The position numbers were made by a program, and so were the translations under genes. The notes beneath the pieces were generated by a model. That model saw nothing but the letters and a program-made list of their open reading frames with translations, searched no databases and was not told where the DNA came from. A stretch of 17,933 nucleotides of DNA from JBBKWQ01 sp037969115 (GTDB lineage Bacteria; Actinomycetota; Acidimicrobiia; Acidimicrobiales; Ilumatobacteraceae): positions 1 through 17,933 of the forward strand of contig JBBKWQ010000030.1 of NCBI GenBank assembly GCA_037969115.1, given 5' to 3'. Shown piece by piece: positions 1 to 6,367 of the stretch; positions within the stretch are counted from its first letter, which is position 1; every line of letters starts with the position of its first letter.

Positions 1-81
1 CCCGCCGAGCCGCCACTGAACATCGGCGAAACACCGATGGTTCGTCGAGCGAGGTGCGCTCGCCGGTGGCACCATGACCGG

Positions 82-924
82 ATGATCGGCATCGTCACCG
101 ACTCCAACAGTCAGATCCCCGATTCGTTGGTCGCCAGATTCGGCGTCGAGGTCGTGCCGCTCACCGTCACGATCGACGGCGTCGACTTCCTGGAGCGGAT
201 CGACCTCGACGCCGACGGCTTCTATGCCGCGTTCGAGCCGGATCGAACGCCGACCGTCTCGACCAGCCAGCCTTCACCAGGGCAGTTCCTCGCCGCCTAC
301 GAAGCCCTCGCAGCGAAGGGATGCAAGGACATCGTGTCGATCCACGTCACAGCGTCGATGTCGGGCACGTTGGGGAGCGCACACGTCGCAGCCACCCGAT
401 CACCGGTGCCCGTCCACCTCGTCGACACCACCACGGCCAGCTTCGGCATCACCTGCTGCGTGTGGGCCGCAGGGCTCGCCGTCGAGCGGGGTGGTTCCGT
501 GTCCGAGGTCGTGTCGTGTGCGGAATCGCTCGCCCCCGAGATCGGGACGAGCTTCGTGATCGGCGTGCCGCACCTGGCACGGTCCGGCGGCCGCGTCAGC
601 GATCTCGACCTCGACGCGACCGGCATCGCCGTCGTCGCGATGCATCGTGGTGACATGTCGGTGCTCGCTCATGTGCACACGATCGAGCAAGCGGTCACCC
701 AGATGCATCGATATGCCGCCGACTGGGGGGATCACGTGAATGTTGCGATCGGAACGTCCGACACGAGCAGTCAACCGCTCGCCGACGCCCTCCGCTTCGC
801 CGTGCTCGAGTCGACCAACCTCGTCGATCTCGTCGACTACCGGATCGGGCCGAGTGTCGGAGCGCACACCGGGCCCGGCACCGCCGGGCTCTTCGTGTTC
901 CCCGCTCGGATCGGCACGCACTGA
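82..924 (+). CDS. DegV family fatty-acid-binding protein
   Basis: This is a 280-residue DegV-family protein. Members are cytosolic two-domain proteins that bind a long-chain fatty acid; in Firmicutes, FakB homologues present it to the kinase FakA. The sequence shows the family landmarks: an N-terminal MIGIVTDSNSQIP strand-loop, an STSQPSPGQF motif around residue 58 (family form PTTSQPS), SGTLGSA, LARSGGR, and the C-terminal GPSVGAHTGPGT motif. I chose the ATG at 82 because IVTDS is the usual start of the family; an in-frame ATG at 37 would add 15 arginine-rich residues with no family counterpart. Length is normal for DegV. The gene stands alone and converges with DUF2017 on the other strand, 39 bases away. 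No fakA-like kinase is in view, so the ligand and physiological role are inferred only at family level. Confidence 0.9.
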   Translation: MIGIVTDSNSQIPDSLVARFGVEVVPLTVTIDGVDFLERIDLDADGFYAAFEPDRTPTVSTSQPSPGQFLAAYEALAAKGCKDIVSIHVTASMSGTLGSAHVAATRSPVPVHLVDTTTASFGITCCVWAAGLAVERGGSVSEVVSCAESLAPEIGTSFVIGVPHLARSGGRVSDLDLDATGIAVVAMHRGDMSVLAHVHTIEQAVTQMHRYAADWGDHVNVAIGTSDTSSQPLADALRFAVLESTNLVDLVDYRIGPSVGAHTGPGTAGLFVFPARIGTH

Positions 925-963
925 TCAAGTCATCGACCGCAGCGGGCGGCGCGTCCGGCAAGG

Positions 964-1455
964 TCAGGCACCCGAAAGTGCCCGAACCGTCCAGTCGAGC
1001 AGCCAGCTGAGATACGAATACAGATGGAACTCGGCCGAATCCTCGGCTTCGAGTGCGTCGTCGGCATCGGGCTCATCGGTCACCCCGAGCATCGTGCCGA
1101 GCACCAGGCGCACCGAGTTGGTGGCCTGCATGAACGATGTGAGCTGGTACTCGTTCATCGGTCCGGTGCCGTCGAGTGCCGCCTCGACCGCGTCGAGTCC
1201 GGCGAGCTTGCTCTCGACGAGTTCGTCGCGCATCAGGCGCTGATACTCGGCTTCCTGCTCGGGATCGTCAGGGTGGGCCGCCGGGAACAGCCGTTGCAGC
1301 ACGGGATCGTCGCGGTCGCCCGGACCAGGGTCAGCGGTGATCAACGCTCTCATCTCACCGAGCAGCTGCCGAATCAGGGCGACCTCGTCGTCACGAATGT
1401 TCAGGCGGTAACCGTTCTTGACACGACGAACCGGAGGGCGGAACTGATTCACCAC
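964..1455 (-). CDS. DUF2017 family protein, downstream of clpS
   Basis: This 163-residue protein matches the actinobacterial DUF2017 family as I recognise it. It begins with FRPPVRRVKNGYRL, followed by a helical region (EVALIRQLLGEM), a central RLFPAAHPDD segment and a C-terminal helix SYLSWLLDWTVRALSG. There is no signal peptide or membrane segment, so it is presumably cytosolic. The family has no established function. In many actinobacteria it sits directly after clpS, as here (64 bases downstream on the same strand), which suggests a link to ClpS/ClpP proteolysis, but that is inference from context. The start is one of two consecutive GTG codons (1455 or 1452), and neither has a clear Shine-Dalgarno sequence. 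The gene ends convergently with degV. Confidence 0.85.
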   Translation of the reverse strand: MVNQFRPPVRRVKNGYRLNIRDDEVALIRQLLGEMRALITADPGPGDRDDPVLQRLFPAAHPDDPEQEAEYQRLMRDELVESKLAGLDAVEAALDGTGPMNEYQLTSFMQATNSVRLVLGTMLGVTDEPDADDALEAEDSAEFHLYSYLSWLLDWTVRALSGA

Positions 1456-1519
1456 GACAACGTCACGATGCCGACTTCATCGCGTCGGCTCGACCGGTAC
1501 GACCGTGTACATCGCTGCC

Positions 1520-1807
1520 TCATTCGTCGTGCTCGAGTGTTGCCCAGAGGCCGTGTTCGTGGAGCCGGAACACGTGCATCTCGGCCTGTTCGCGGCTGCC
1601 GTTCGCCACGACCGCCTTGCCCTTCTCGTGCACGTCCATCATCAATTCGGTGGCCTTGTCGAGGGAGAAACCGAACAGCTTCTGCAACACGAACGTGACG
1701 TAGCTCATCAGGTTGATCGGGTCGTTCCACACGATCACCACCCATGGCCGATCGGCTGCGGTCTCGTCATCGAGGTCGGTATCGGCCACCTCGACGGGGT
1801 TCAACAC
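1520..1807 (-). CDS. clpS: ATP-dependent Clp protease adaptor ClpS
   Basis: This is a 95-residue ClpS, the cytosolic adaptor that binds proteins with destabilising N-terminal residues (N-degrons) and delivers them to the ClpA/ClpC-ClpP protease. The core fold is clear: WVVIVWNDPINLMSYV contains the conserved ND pair of the N-degron pocket, followed by VLQKLFGFSLDKATELM, VHEKGKAVV (with the pocket histidine) and a C-terminal RLHEHGLWATLE strand. Length is typical for the family. I placed the start at a GTG (1807-1805), with GGAGG on the minus strand at 1822-1818, ten bases upstream. A second in-frame GTG at 1816 lies almost on top of that GGAGG and is less likely. The gene leads a two-gene unit with DUF2017 and is divergent from ctaB. 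Confidence 0.93.
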   Translation of the reverse strand: MLNPVEVADTDLDDETAADRPWVVIVWNDPINLMSYVTFVLQKLFGFSLDKATELMMDVHEKGKAVVANGSREQAEMHVFRLHEHGLWATLEHDE

Positions 1808-1861
1808 GGTTGGCACACCTCCATCTTGCCCGACCCGGGGAAGAACCGGCCGCCGCAGGCG

Positions 1862-1891
1862 TTGGCCGGTTCGGTCGCGCCGCCGTACGAT
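1862..1891 (+). promoter_or_regulatory. Candidate sigma70-type promoter for ctaB
   Basis: TTGGCC at 1862-1867 and TACGAT at 1886-1891 are separated by 18 bases, a good fit to a housekeeping actinobacterial promoter (TTGNNN / TANNNT). The predicted transcription start is about 1898-1901, at or just before the ctaB ATG at 1901. No Shine-Dalgarno is evident, so the transcript may be leaderless or nearly so. This is inferred from pattern and position only. Confidence 0.45.
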
Positions 1892-1900
1892 GGCCCGCAT

Positions 1901-2836
1901 ATGGCCGTCGGTAGCCGACCTCTCGTCCCCTCCCGGCTGGCTCCGGGCGGAATTGCGCACGGAAGCCGGCGCACTCCGACGACGGTGGTGGGCGCCTATG
2001 TCGCGCTCACGAAGCCTCGAATCATCGAGTTGCTGCTCATCACGACGGTGCCCACCATGGTGCTCGCCGAGCGCGGCTGGCCGTCGACGTGGTTGGTGAT
2101 TCTCACCTTCATCGGAGGTGCGCTCGCGGCGGGTGGAGCGAACGCGATGAACATGTACATCGATCGCGACATCGACGGGTTGATGGAACGCACCAAGAAT
2201 CGTCCGCTGGTGACCGGTGTGATCGAGCCACGCAACGCCCTGATCTTCGCAGCGACACTCGAAGTGCTGGCCTTCGCCGTGCTGTGGGCGGGTGCGAACC
2301 TGCTGTCGGCGACGTTGGCACTGTCGGCCACGGCGTTCTACGTCGGCGTCTACACGATCTGGCTGAAGCGCACGAGCAAACAGAACATCGTGATCGGCGG
2401 CGCCGCCGGGGCGGTTCCGGTTCTGGTGGGTTGGTCCGCGGTTCAGAACAACGTGACGTGGACGCCGATCGTGCTCTTCGTGGCCATGTTCTTCTGGACG
2501 CCGCCGCACTTCTGGGCACTCGCGATCAAGTATGCCGACGACTATCGAGCTGCCGACGTTCCGATGCTCCCGGCCGTGGTGCCGTTCTCCGAGGCCGTGC
2601 GGCAGATGGTGGGATACACCGTCGCACTCGTCGCCACCACCCTCGTGCTGGTGCCCGTTGCCGATCTCGGACTGATCTACATCGTGTCGGCCGTGGTGCT
2701 CGGGGCGACGTTCATCGCAGCGACGTTGTGGCTCGGCCACAACCCGACGCCGCAGGCCAGTATGCGCGTCTTCGGATTCTCCATCACCTACATCACCGTG
2801 CTGTTCGGCGCGATGACTCTCGACGTGTTGGTGTGA
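1901..2836 (+). CDS. ctaB: Protoheme IX farnesyltransferase (heme O synthase)
   Basis: This 311-residue UbiA-superfamily prenyltransferase adds a farnesyl group to heme b to make heme O, the precursor of heme A for cytochrome oxidase, within the cytoplasmic membrane. The first aspartate motif is NMYIDRDID (Asn84, Asp88, Asp92), followed by the family signature ERTKNRPLVTG. The second conserved loop is PPHFWALAIKYADDYRAADVPMLP, around residues 200-222. Several hydrophobic transmembrane helices fill the rest. The start at ATG 1901 gives an N-terminus close to the family's; reading further upstream would run through the clpS shadow. It heads the oxidase cluster, as is common. Heme A synthase (ctaA) is not adjacent and not in the window, so heme A formation must depend on a gene elsewhere. 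Confidence 0.96.
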   Translation: MAVGSRPLVPSRLAPGGIAHGSRRTPTTVVGAYVALTKPRIIELLLITTVPTMVLAERGWPSTWLVILTFIGGALAAGGANAMNMYIDRDIDGLMERTKNRPLVTGVIEPRNALIFAATLEVLAFAVLWAGANLLSATLALSATAFYVGVYTIWLKRTSKQNIVIGGAAGAVPVLVGWSAVQNNVTWTPIVLFVAMFFWTPPHFWALAIKYADDYRAADVPMLPAVVPFSEAVRQMVGYTVALVATTLVLVPVADLGLIYIVSAVVLGATFIAATLWLGHNPTPQASMRVFGFSITYITVLFGAMTLDVLV

Positions 2837-3007
2837 CGCTGGTTGTGGCACGCCTGGATTTCCGTCTGGGGCAGGACGGCCAAGTAGGGTTTGCCCGACA
2901 GAAGTCTGCGCGTGCCGTCCACCGTGTGCCGGCCGCGTGTGGCCACGAACTACTCGACATCTTCGACCACACATCCATGACCAAGAGCAACGGGTGAGTC
3001 CAGCTAC
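2837..3007 (+). other. 171-base gap between ctaB and the CtaD-like gene
   Basis: This is the largest non-coding gap in the respiratory cluster. I see no convincing gene, RNA or strong hairpin. A possible -10 element TAGGGT lies at 2885-2890 (TANNNT form), with TTTCCG at 2859-2864 as a poor -35 at a 20-base spacing. The downstream gene has only a weak GGTGAG ribosome site nine bases before its ATG. A second promoter for the shadow-oxidase genes could lie here, but the support is weak. Confidence 0.3.
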
Positions 3008-4663
3008 ATGACCACGATCGAATCCAGTTCAGGTACCGCAACGGTCGATGCCGGCGACGACGCCATCGTCGCTGCCGTGGAGTCCGTTGCCGGCTGGCTC
3101 ACCACTACGGATCACAAGCGCATCGGACGGATGTTCGTCGGAACCGGCCTGGTCGGTGCACTCGCAGCCGCCGTCGTCGGCATCGTGTTGGGTATCGAGC
3201 GGGCCGACAGCTCCGCATTCGTGATCGAGGCCGGCGCGCTCCAGCAACTCTTCGAAGCGCAGCGCCTCGCTTTGTCGTTCGGTACGTTGCTGCCGCTGGC
3301 GATCGGGCTCTGCCTCGCCGCGGTCCCGCTCCAGCTCGGTGCTCGCTCGCTGGCCTTCCCGAGGCTCGCGCTGACCGGTTTCTACACCTGGCTCGGCGGC
3401 ATGGTGCTGTCGATCGTCGCACTCGCCAACAACGGCGGCGCGGGTGGCGGTGACGAGCAGATGGTCGAGCTGTCGCTCGCAGCGCTCGGCCTGATGTCGA
3501 TCGGCATCGCTGCGGCGGCCGGCAGCGTTGCGACCAGCGTGTTCACCACCCGAGCCCCGGGCATGACCATGCGTCGAGTACCCCTGTTCAGCTGGTCGGC
3601 GCTCGTCGCGTCGCTCGGGTTCCTCCTGGTGCTCCCGGTGCTGCTCGGAGCCATCATCTTCTTGTTCGTCGATCATCGCAACGCCCAGCTCGTGTTCGGC
3701 GGTCCGCTCGGCATCTCGCCCTGGATCGATTGGTTCTTCACGCAGCCCACCTCGTATCTGGCGGCGATTCCCGCGATCGGATTCGCCGCGGAGATGATTC
3801 CCGTCACGTTCAATCGTCGCCAAGTGATGCGGGGCGTCACCTTTGCCGGCATCGCATTCGTCGCCGTCGGGGCACTGGCGGGCAGCACGCAGCAGCAGAT
3901 CCACGACCTGAACTTCGACACGTCGAGCGACGTGTTCGTGCGTGACCTCGTGCCGTTCCTGATCTTCAACGGGCTGCCCGTGTTGGGCGTGGTGATCGTC
4001 ATGGGTCTCGGCGCACTCACCGCCATGAAGGCCCGGCCGTCGCTCAACGCGCCGTTCGTATTCGGGTTCCTCGGGCTCGGCATGATCTTCGTCGGCATGC
4101 TCGGCGGGCTCGCCTACCCGATCCGCGATCTCGAACTCGTGGGCACGGTCTTCGAGGAAGGTTCGGTCACGTACGTCACCTACGGCACGGTGCTCGCAAC
4201 GCTCGGAGCCATCACCTATTGGGCTCCGAAGTGGTGGGGGCGCCTCGTTCCCACCAAGGCGGTGATGCCCCTCGCCGGACTCGGTTTGCTGGCCACCGTG
4301 CTCGCCACGCTGCCGTACTACATCGCAGGGTTCCTCGATCAGCCCGGTGCCTTCGAATCGAGCGGTGGCACGCTGTTCGACGTCTCGCCGGCAGCGAACT
4401 ACGCCGATTCGGGCGTGAACACGGTGTGGAGTGTCCTCGTCCTCGTCGGTCACGGATTGTTGGCGCTCACCGTTGTTGCGTTCATCGGCCTGTTGTTGAA
4501 GACGGCAACCGGCTCGGGTGAGGCCGCCGGCGACGACCCCTGGAACGCCCACACGCTCGAGTGGGCCGCGACCTCGCCGGCGCCCGCCGACAACTACGCC
4601 GACGTGCCCGTCATTCGTTCGGCCGAACCCCTGCTCGACCTCAAGCCCGGGAGCGACTCATGA
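3008..4663 (+). CDS. CtaD-like subunit I paralogue lacking all metal ligands
   Basis: This is a 551-residue polytopic membrane protein clearly homologous to the ordinary CtaD at 7709-9709. Shared landmarks are TTDHKRIGRMF (residues 32-43), VPLQLGARSLAFPR (106-119), TTRAPGM (180-186), YWAPKWWG (404-411) and the C-terminal DPWNAHTLEW (510-519). By ungapped alignment of the local blocks, every heme-copper oxidase ligand is replaced. Heme a ligand His93 of CtaD becomes Gln85. CuB ligand His271 becomes Gln246. The CuB pair His320-His321 becomes Gly292-Ser293. The heme a3 and a ligands His406 and His408 become Gly385 and Val387. The D-channel Asp122 and Asn129 become Ser114 and Ala121, and the HPE glutamate becomes Thr248. 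The active-site tyrosine (Tyr250) is retained. The frame is open at full length and overlaps the next gene by 4 bases, so it does not look like a pseudogene. It cannot reduce oxygen by the known mechanism; a structural, assembly or regulatory role is inference. Confidence 0.85.
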   Translation: MTTIESSSGTATVDAGDDAIVAAVESVAGWLTTTDHKRIGRMFVGTGLVGALAAAVVGIVLGIERADSSAFVIEAGALQQLFEAQRLALSFGTLLPLAIGLCLAAVPLQLGARSLAFPRLALTGFYTWLGGMVLSIVALANNGGAGGGDEQMVELSLAALGLMSIGIAAAAGSVATSVFTTRAPGMTMRRVPLFSWSALVASLGFLLVLPVLLGAIIFLFVDHRNAQLVFGGPLGISPWIDWFFTQPTSYLAAIPAIGFAAEMIPVTFNRRQVMRGVTFAGIAFVAVGALAGSTQQQIHDLNFDTSSDVFVRDLVPFLIFNGLPVLGVVIVMGLGALTAMKARPSLNAPFVFGFLGLGMIFVGMLGGLAYPIRDLELVGTVFEEGSVTYVTYGTVLATLGAITYWAPKWWGRLVPTKAVMPLAGLGLLATVLATLPYYIAGFLDQPGAFESSGGTLFDVSPAANYADSGVNTVWSVLVLVGHGLLALTVVAFIGLLLKTATGSGEAAGDDPWNAHTLEWAATSPAPADNYADVPVIRSAEPLLDLKPGSDS

Positions 4664-5238
4664 CCCTGGCCCTGCCCGCTGCACCGGCGCCGGCACCCCG
4701 ACGTCAGATCTTCGTCGGCACCGCACTCGCCTGCGCGGCCGGTGCAATGTTGATCGGTGGCATGAGCGGCATCTGGCTCATCATCCGCGGCCGCGCCGTC
4801 GACAACGGAGAACGTTTCCCCGTCGACTTCGTCATCCCCGAGGTCGCCTCCAACGTCATGCTCATGACGATCTTCGGCGTGTGTTTCTTCGCCCAGTGGA
4901 CCGTTTGGGCAGCGCGTCGCCGAGACCGCACCCACACGGGTCTGTCGTTGTTCGTCGTCGCCATCATGGCGATCGCCTTCATCAACGCCCAAGCGTTCAT
5001 CTATTACACGATGGCGATGCCGATCGCCGAGACCGGCTACGCCGGAATGTTCTATGCCATGACCGGGACGATCTTGGCCCTGGTCGTCATCGGCATCGCG
5101 TTCACCGCGGTCACCGCCTTCCGGTCACTGGGCGGTCGCCTCCGAGACTCCGAGATCGCCTCGGCCCATGCCCTGTACTGGTACTTCGTGGCGGTTGCAT
5201 ATGCCGTCGTGTGGTTCGTCGTCTACGTCACCAAGTGA
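4660..5238 (+). CDS. CtaE-like (subunit III) paralogue with conserved polar residues lost
   Basis: This 192-residue protein has about five transmembrane helices. It aligns with the true CtaE at 9702-10346 through the RGR turn after the first helix (Arg43-Gly44-Arg45) and the C-terminal YWYFVAVAYAVVWFVVYV, which matches CtaE YWHFVDIVWILIF. The charged and polar positions typical of subunit III are replaced: CtaE Glu47 becomes Gly28, Glu130 becomes Ile114, His157 becomes Ile138, His160 becomes Leu141, His196 becomes Tyr175 and Asp199 becomes Ala178. The start ATG at 4660 overlaps the stop of the CtaD-like gene (ATGA), so the two are probably translationally coupled. A longer frame from 4561 would read inside the upstream gene and is unlikely. 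It is best seen as the subunit III partner of the ligandless CtaD-like protein. Function is unknown. Confidence 0.75.
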   Translation: MTLALPAAPAPAPRRQIFVGTALACAAGAMLIGGMSGIWLIIRGRAVDNGERFPVDFVIPEVASNVMLMTIFGVCFFAQWTVWAARRRDRTHTGLSLFVVAIMAIAFINAQAFIYYTMAMPIAETGYAGMFYAMTGTILALVVIGIAFTAVTAFRSLGGRLRDSEIASAHALYWYFVAVAYAVVWFVVYVTK

Positions 5239-5251
5239 GATCACCCCAACC

Positions 5252-6367
5252 ATGATCACCACAGGCTCCAAGCTCCTCATTGGTTCGTCGCTCGCTGCGG
5301 CGGTGTTTGCCGTGGTCTACGGCATCACGCAGGAAGGCACGCTCGGTGTGATCGGCCTCGCCGCCGCTGCGGTTGCGCTGGCGTTCATGGGCGCCATCAA
5401 CATGTTCACGAACGACTCCAACGTGTCGGCGATGGACACCGAAGCTCACGCCACATCGGCCTCAGCCTCTCGAACTCCCGGGCGCAGCGTCTGGCCGTTC
5501 ACGATGGCCTTCGGAGCGACGATGCTCACACTCGGGCTCGTCACCACGACGGCGGTTTTCATCATCGGGCTCGTCGCGGTTCTCGCAGCGGGTGCCGAGT
5601 GGATGGTGCAGGCGTGGAGTGAACGTGCCTCGGGCGACCAGCAGTACAACATCGAAGCGAGGGGTCGCCTCGCCGCCCCGCTCGAACTTCCGGTACTCGC
5701 TGCCGTAGGCATCGCCATCGTCGTGTTCGCCGTGAGTCGGGTGATGTTGGGTCTGCCCACGAAGTCGGCAACGGTCGTGGCGTTCGGTGTTGCGGGTGCC
5801 CTCGTGCTCGCCGCCGGTGTGCTGATCGGCAACAGCCTCGGCGTGTCGAAGGGCACCCTCGGAGCCGCCCTGGGGGTTGGTGCGCTCGCACTGCTTGCCG
5901 GTGGCACGGTCGCCGGGGTGAACGGTGAACGAGAAGTGCACGTCCACGAAACGCTCGCCGACCTGGCAGAGACCGGGCAGTGTGGTGTCGACGAGTTGGA
6001 GCCGGACGAGAATGCATCCCAGACCGTTGCCTCCAAGTCGAGCGTGGCCGCCGAGATCATCCTGGACGGCGAGCAACTCACCTACGATCTCGCCGGCTTC
6101 AACGGTGGTTCGGTCTTCACGTTGCCGAGGGCCAACCCGAACAACGTGATCTTCCGGAACGAGAGCGACGAGGAACGCCGACTGTTCATCGCTCTCGACC
6201 CGACGCTCGAAGATGGGCCGACAGCGCTGTGCACCGCACTCGTCGGGCCGGGCGGATCCCAGTTTCTCACCGTGTGGTTCGCTTCGCCGAGCTTCGCCGT
6301 CGAGGGCGGGTACCAGTTCGAGGTACCCGGTGTCGACGGTGCCGAACTCGAGGTGGTGGTGCCGTGA
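5252..6367 (+). CDS. Membrane protein with CtaF-like N-terminus and cupredoxin-like C-terminus
   Basis: This 371-residue protein has no assigned family that I recognise with certainty. Residues 6-51 form two hydrophobic helices. After a polar linker, residues 81-119 form another pair beginning WPFTM and ending AEWMVQ; this layout resembles actinobacterial subunit IV (CtaF), which has two hairpins joined by a linker and a WWP motif. Three more helices follow (about 146-166, 173-193, 203-223). Residues 225-371 would lie outside the membrane and read as a cupredoxin-like beta domain (LPRANPNNVIFRNESDEERRL, ALCTALVGPGG, YQFEVPG). Only Cys244 and Cys327 are notable, with no His or Met arrangement for CuA or a blue-copper site. 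The gene starts 13 bases after the CtaE-like gene and its stop overlaps the possible GTG start of ctaC (GTGA), placing it firmly in the oxidase operon. Confidence 0.7.
   Translation: MITTGSKLLIGSSLAAAVFAVVYGITQEGTLGVIGLAAAAVALAFMGAINMFTNDSNVSAMDTEAHATSASASRTPGRSVWPFTMAFGATMLTLGLVTTTAVFIIGLVAVLAAGAEWMVQAWSERASGDQQYNIEARGRLAAPLELPVLAAVGIAIVVFAVSRVMLGLPTKSATVVAFGVAGALVLAAGVLIGNSLGVSKGTLGAALGVGALALLAGGTVAGVNGEREVHVHETLADLAETGQCGVDELEPDENASQTVASKSSVAAEIILDGEQLTYDLAGFNGGSVFTLPRANPNNVIFRNESDEERRLFIALDPTLEDGPTALCTALVGPGGSQFLTVWFASPSFAVEGGYQFEVPGVDGAELEVVVP

Noticed and set aside
1..19. Possible tail of an upstream gene ending at TGA 17-19 (reading ...PPSRH)
   Set aside because: Only five codons are visible, so it cannot be told from chance.
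3029..4552. 507-residue open frame on the minus strand opposite the CtaD-like gene
   Set aside because: It is a GC-rich shadow of the plus-strand gene: composition is dominated by Arg, Glu, His and Asp with no recognisable domain, while the plus strand has a clear oxidase-family protein.
3008..4663. The CtaD-like gene as a nitric oxide reductase, eNOR or other known alternative oxidase
   Set aside because: Those enzymes keep the heme ligands and most of the histidines of the binuclear centre. Here all the ligand positions are non-histidine, so no known catalytic class fits.
3008..4663. The CtaD-like gene as a decayed pseudogene
   Set aside because: The frame is intact over 551 codons, keeps structural motifs and overlaps the next gene by 4 bases. 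Decay would be expected to leave stops or frameshifts.
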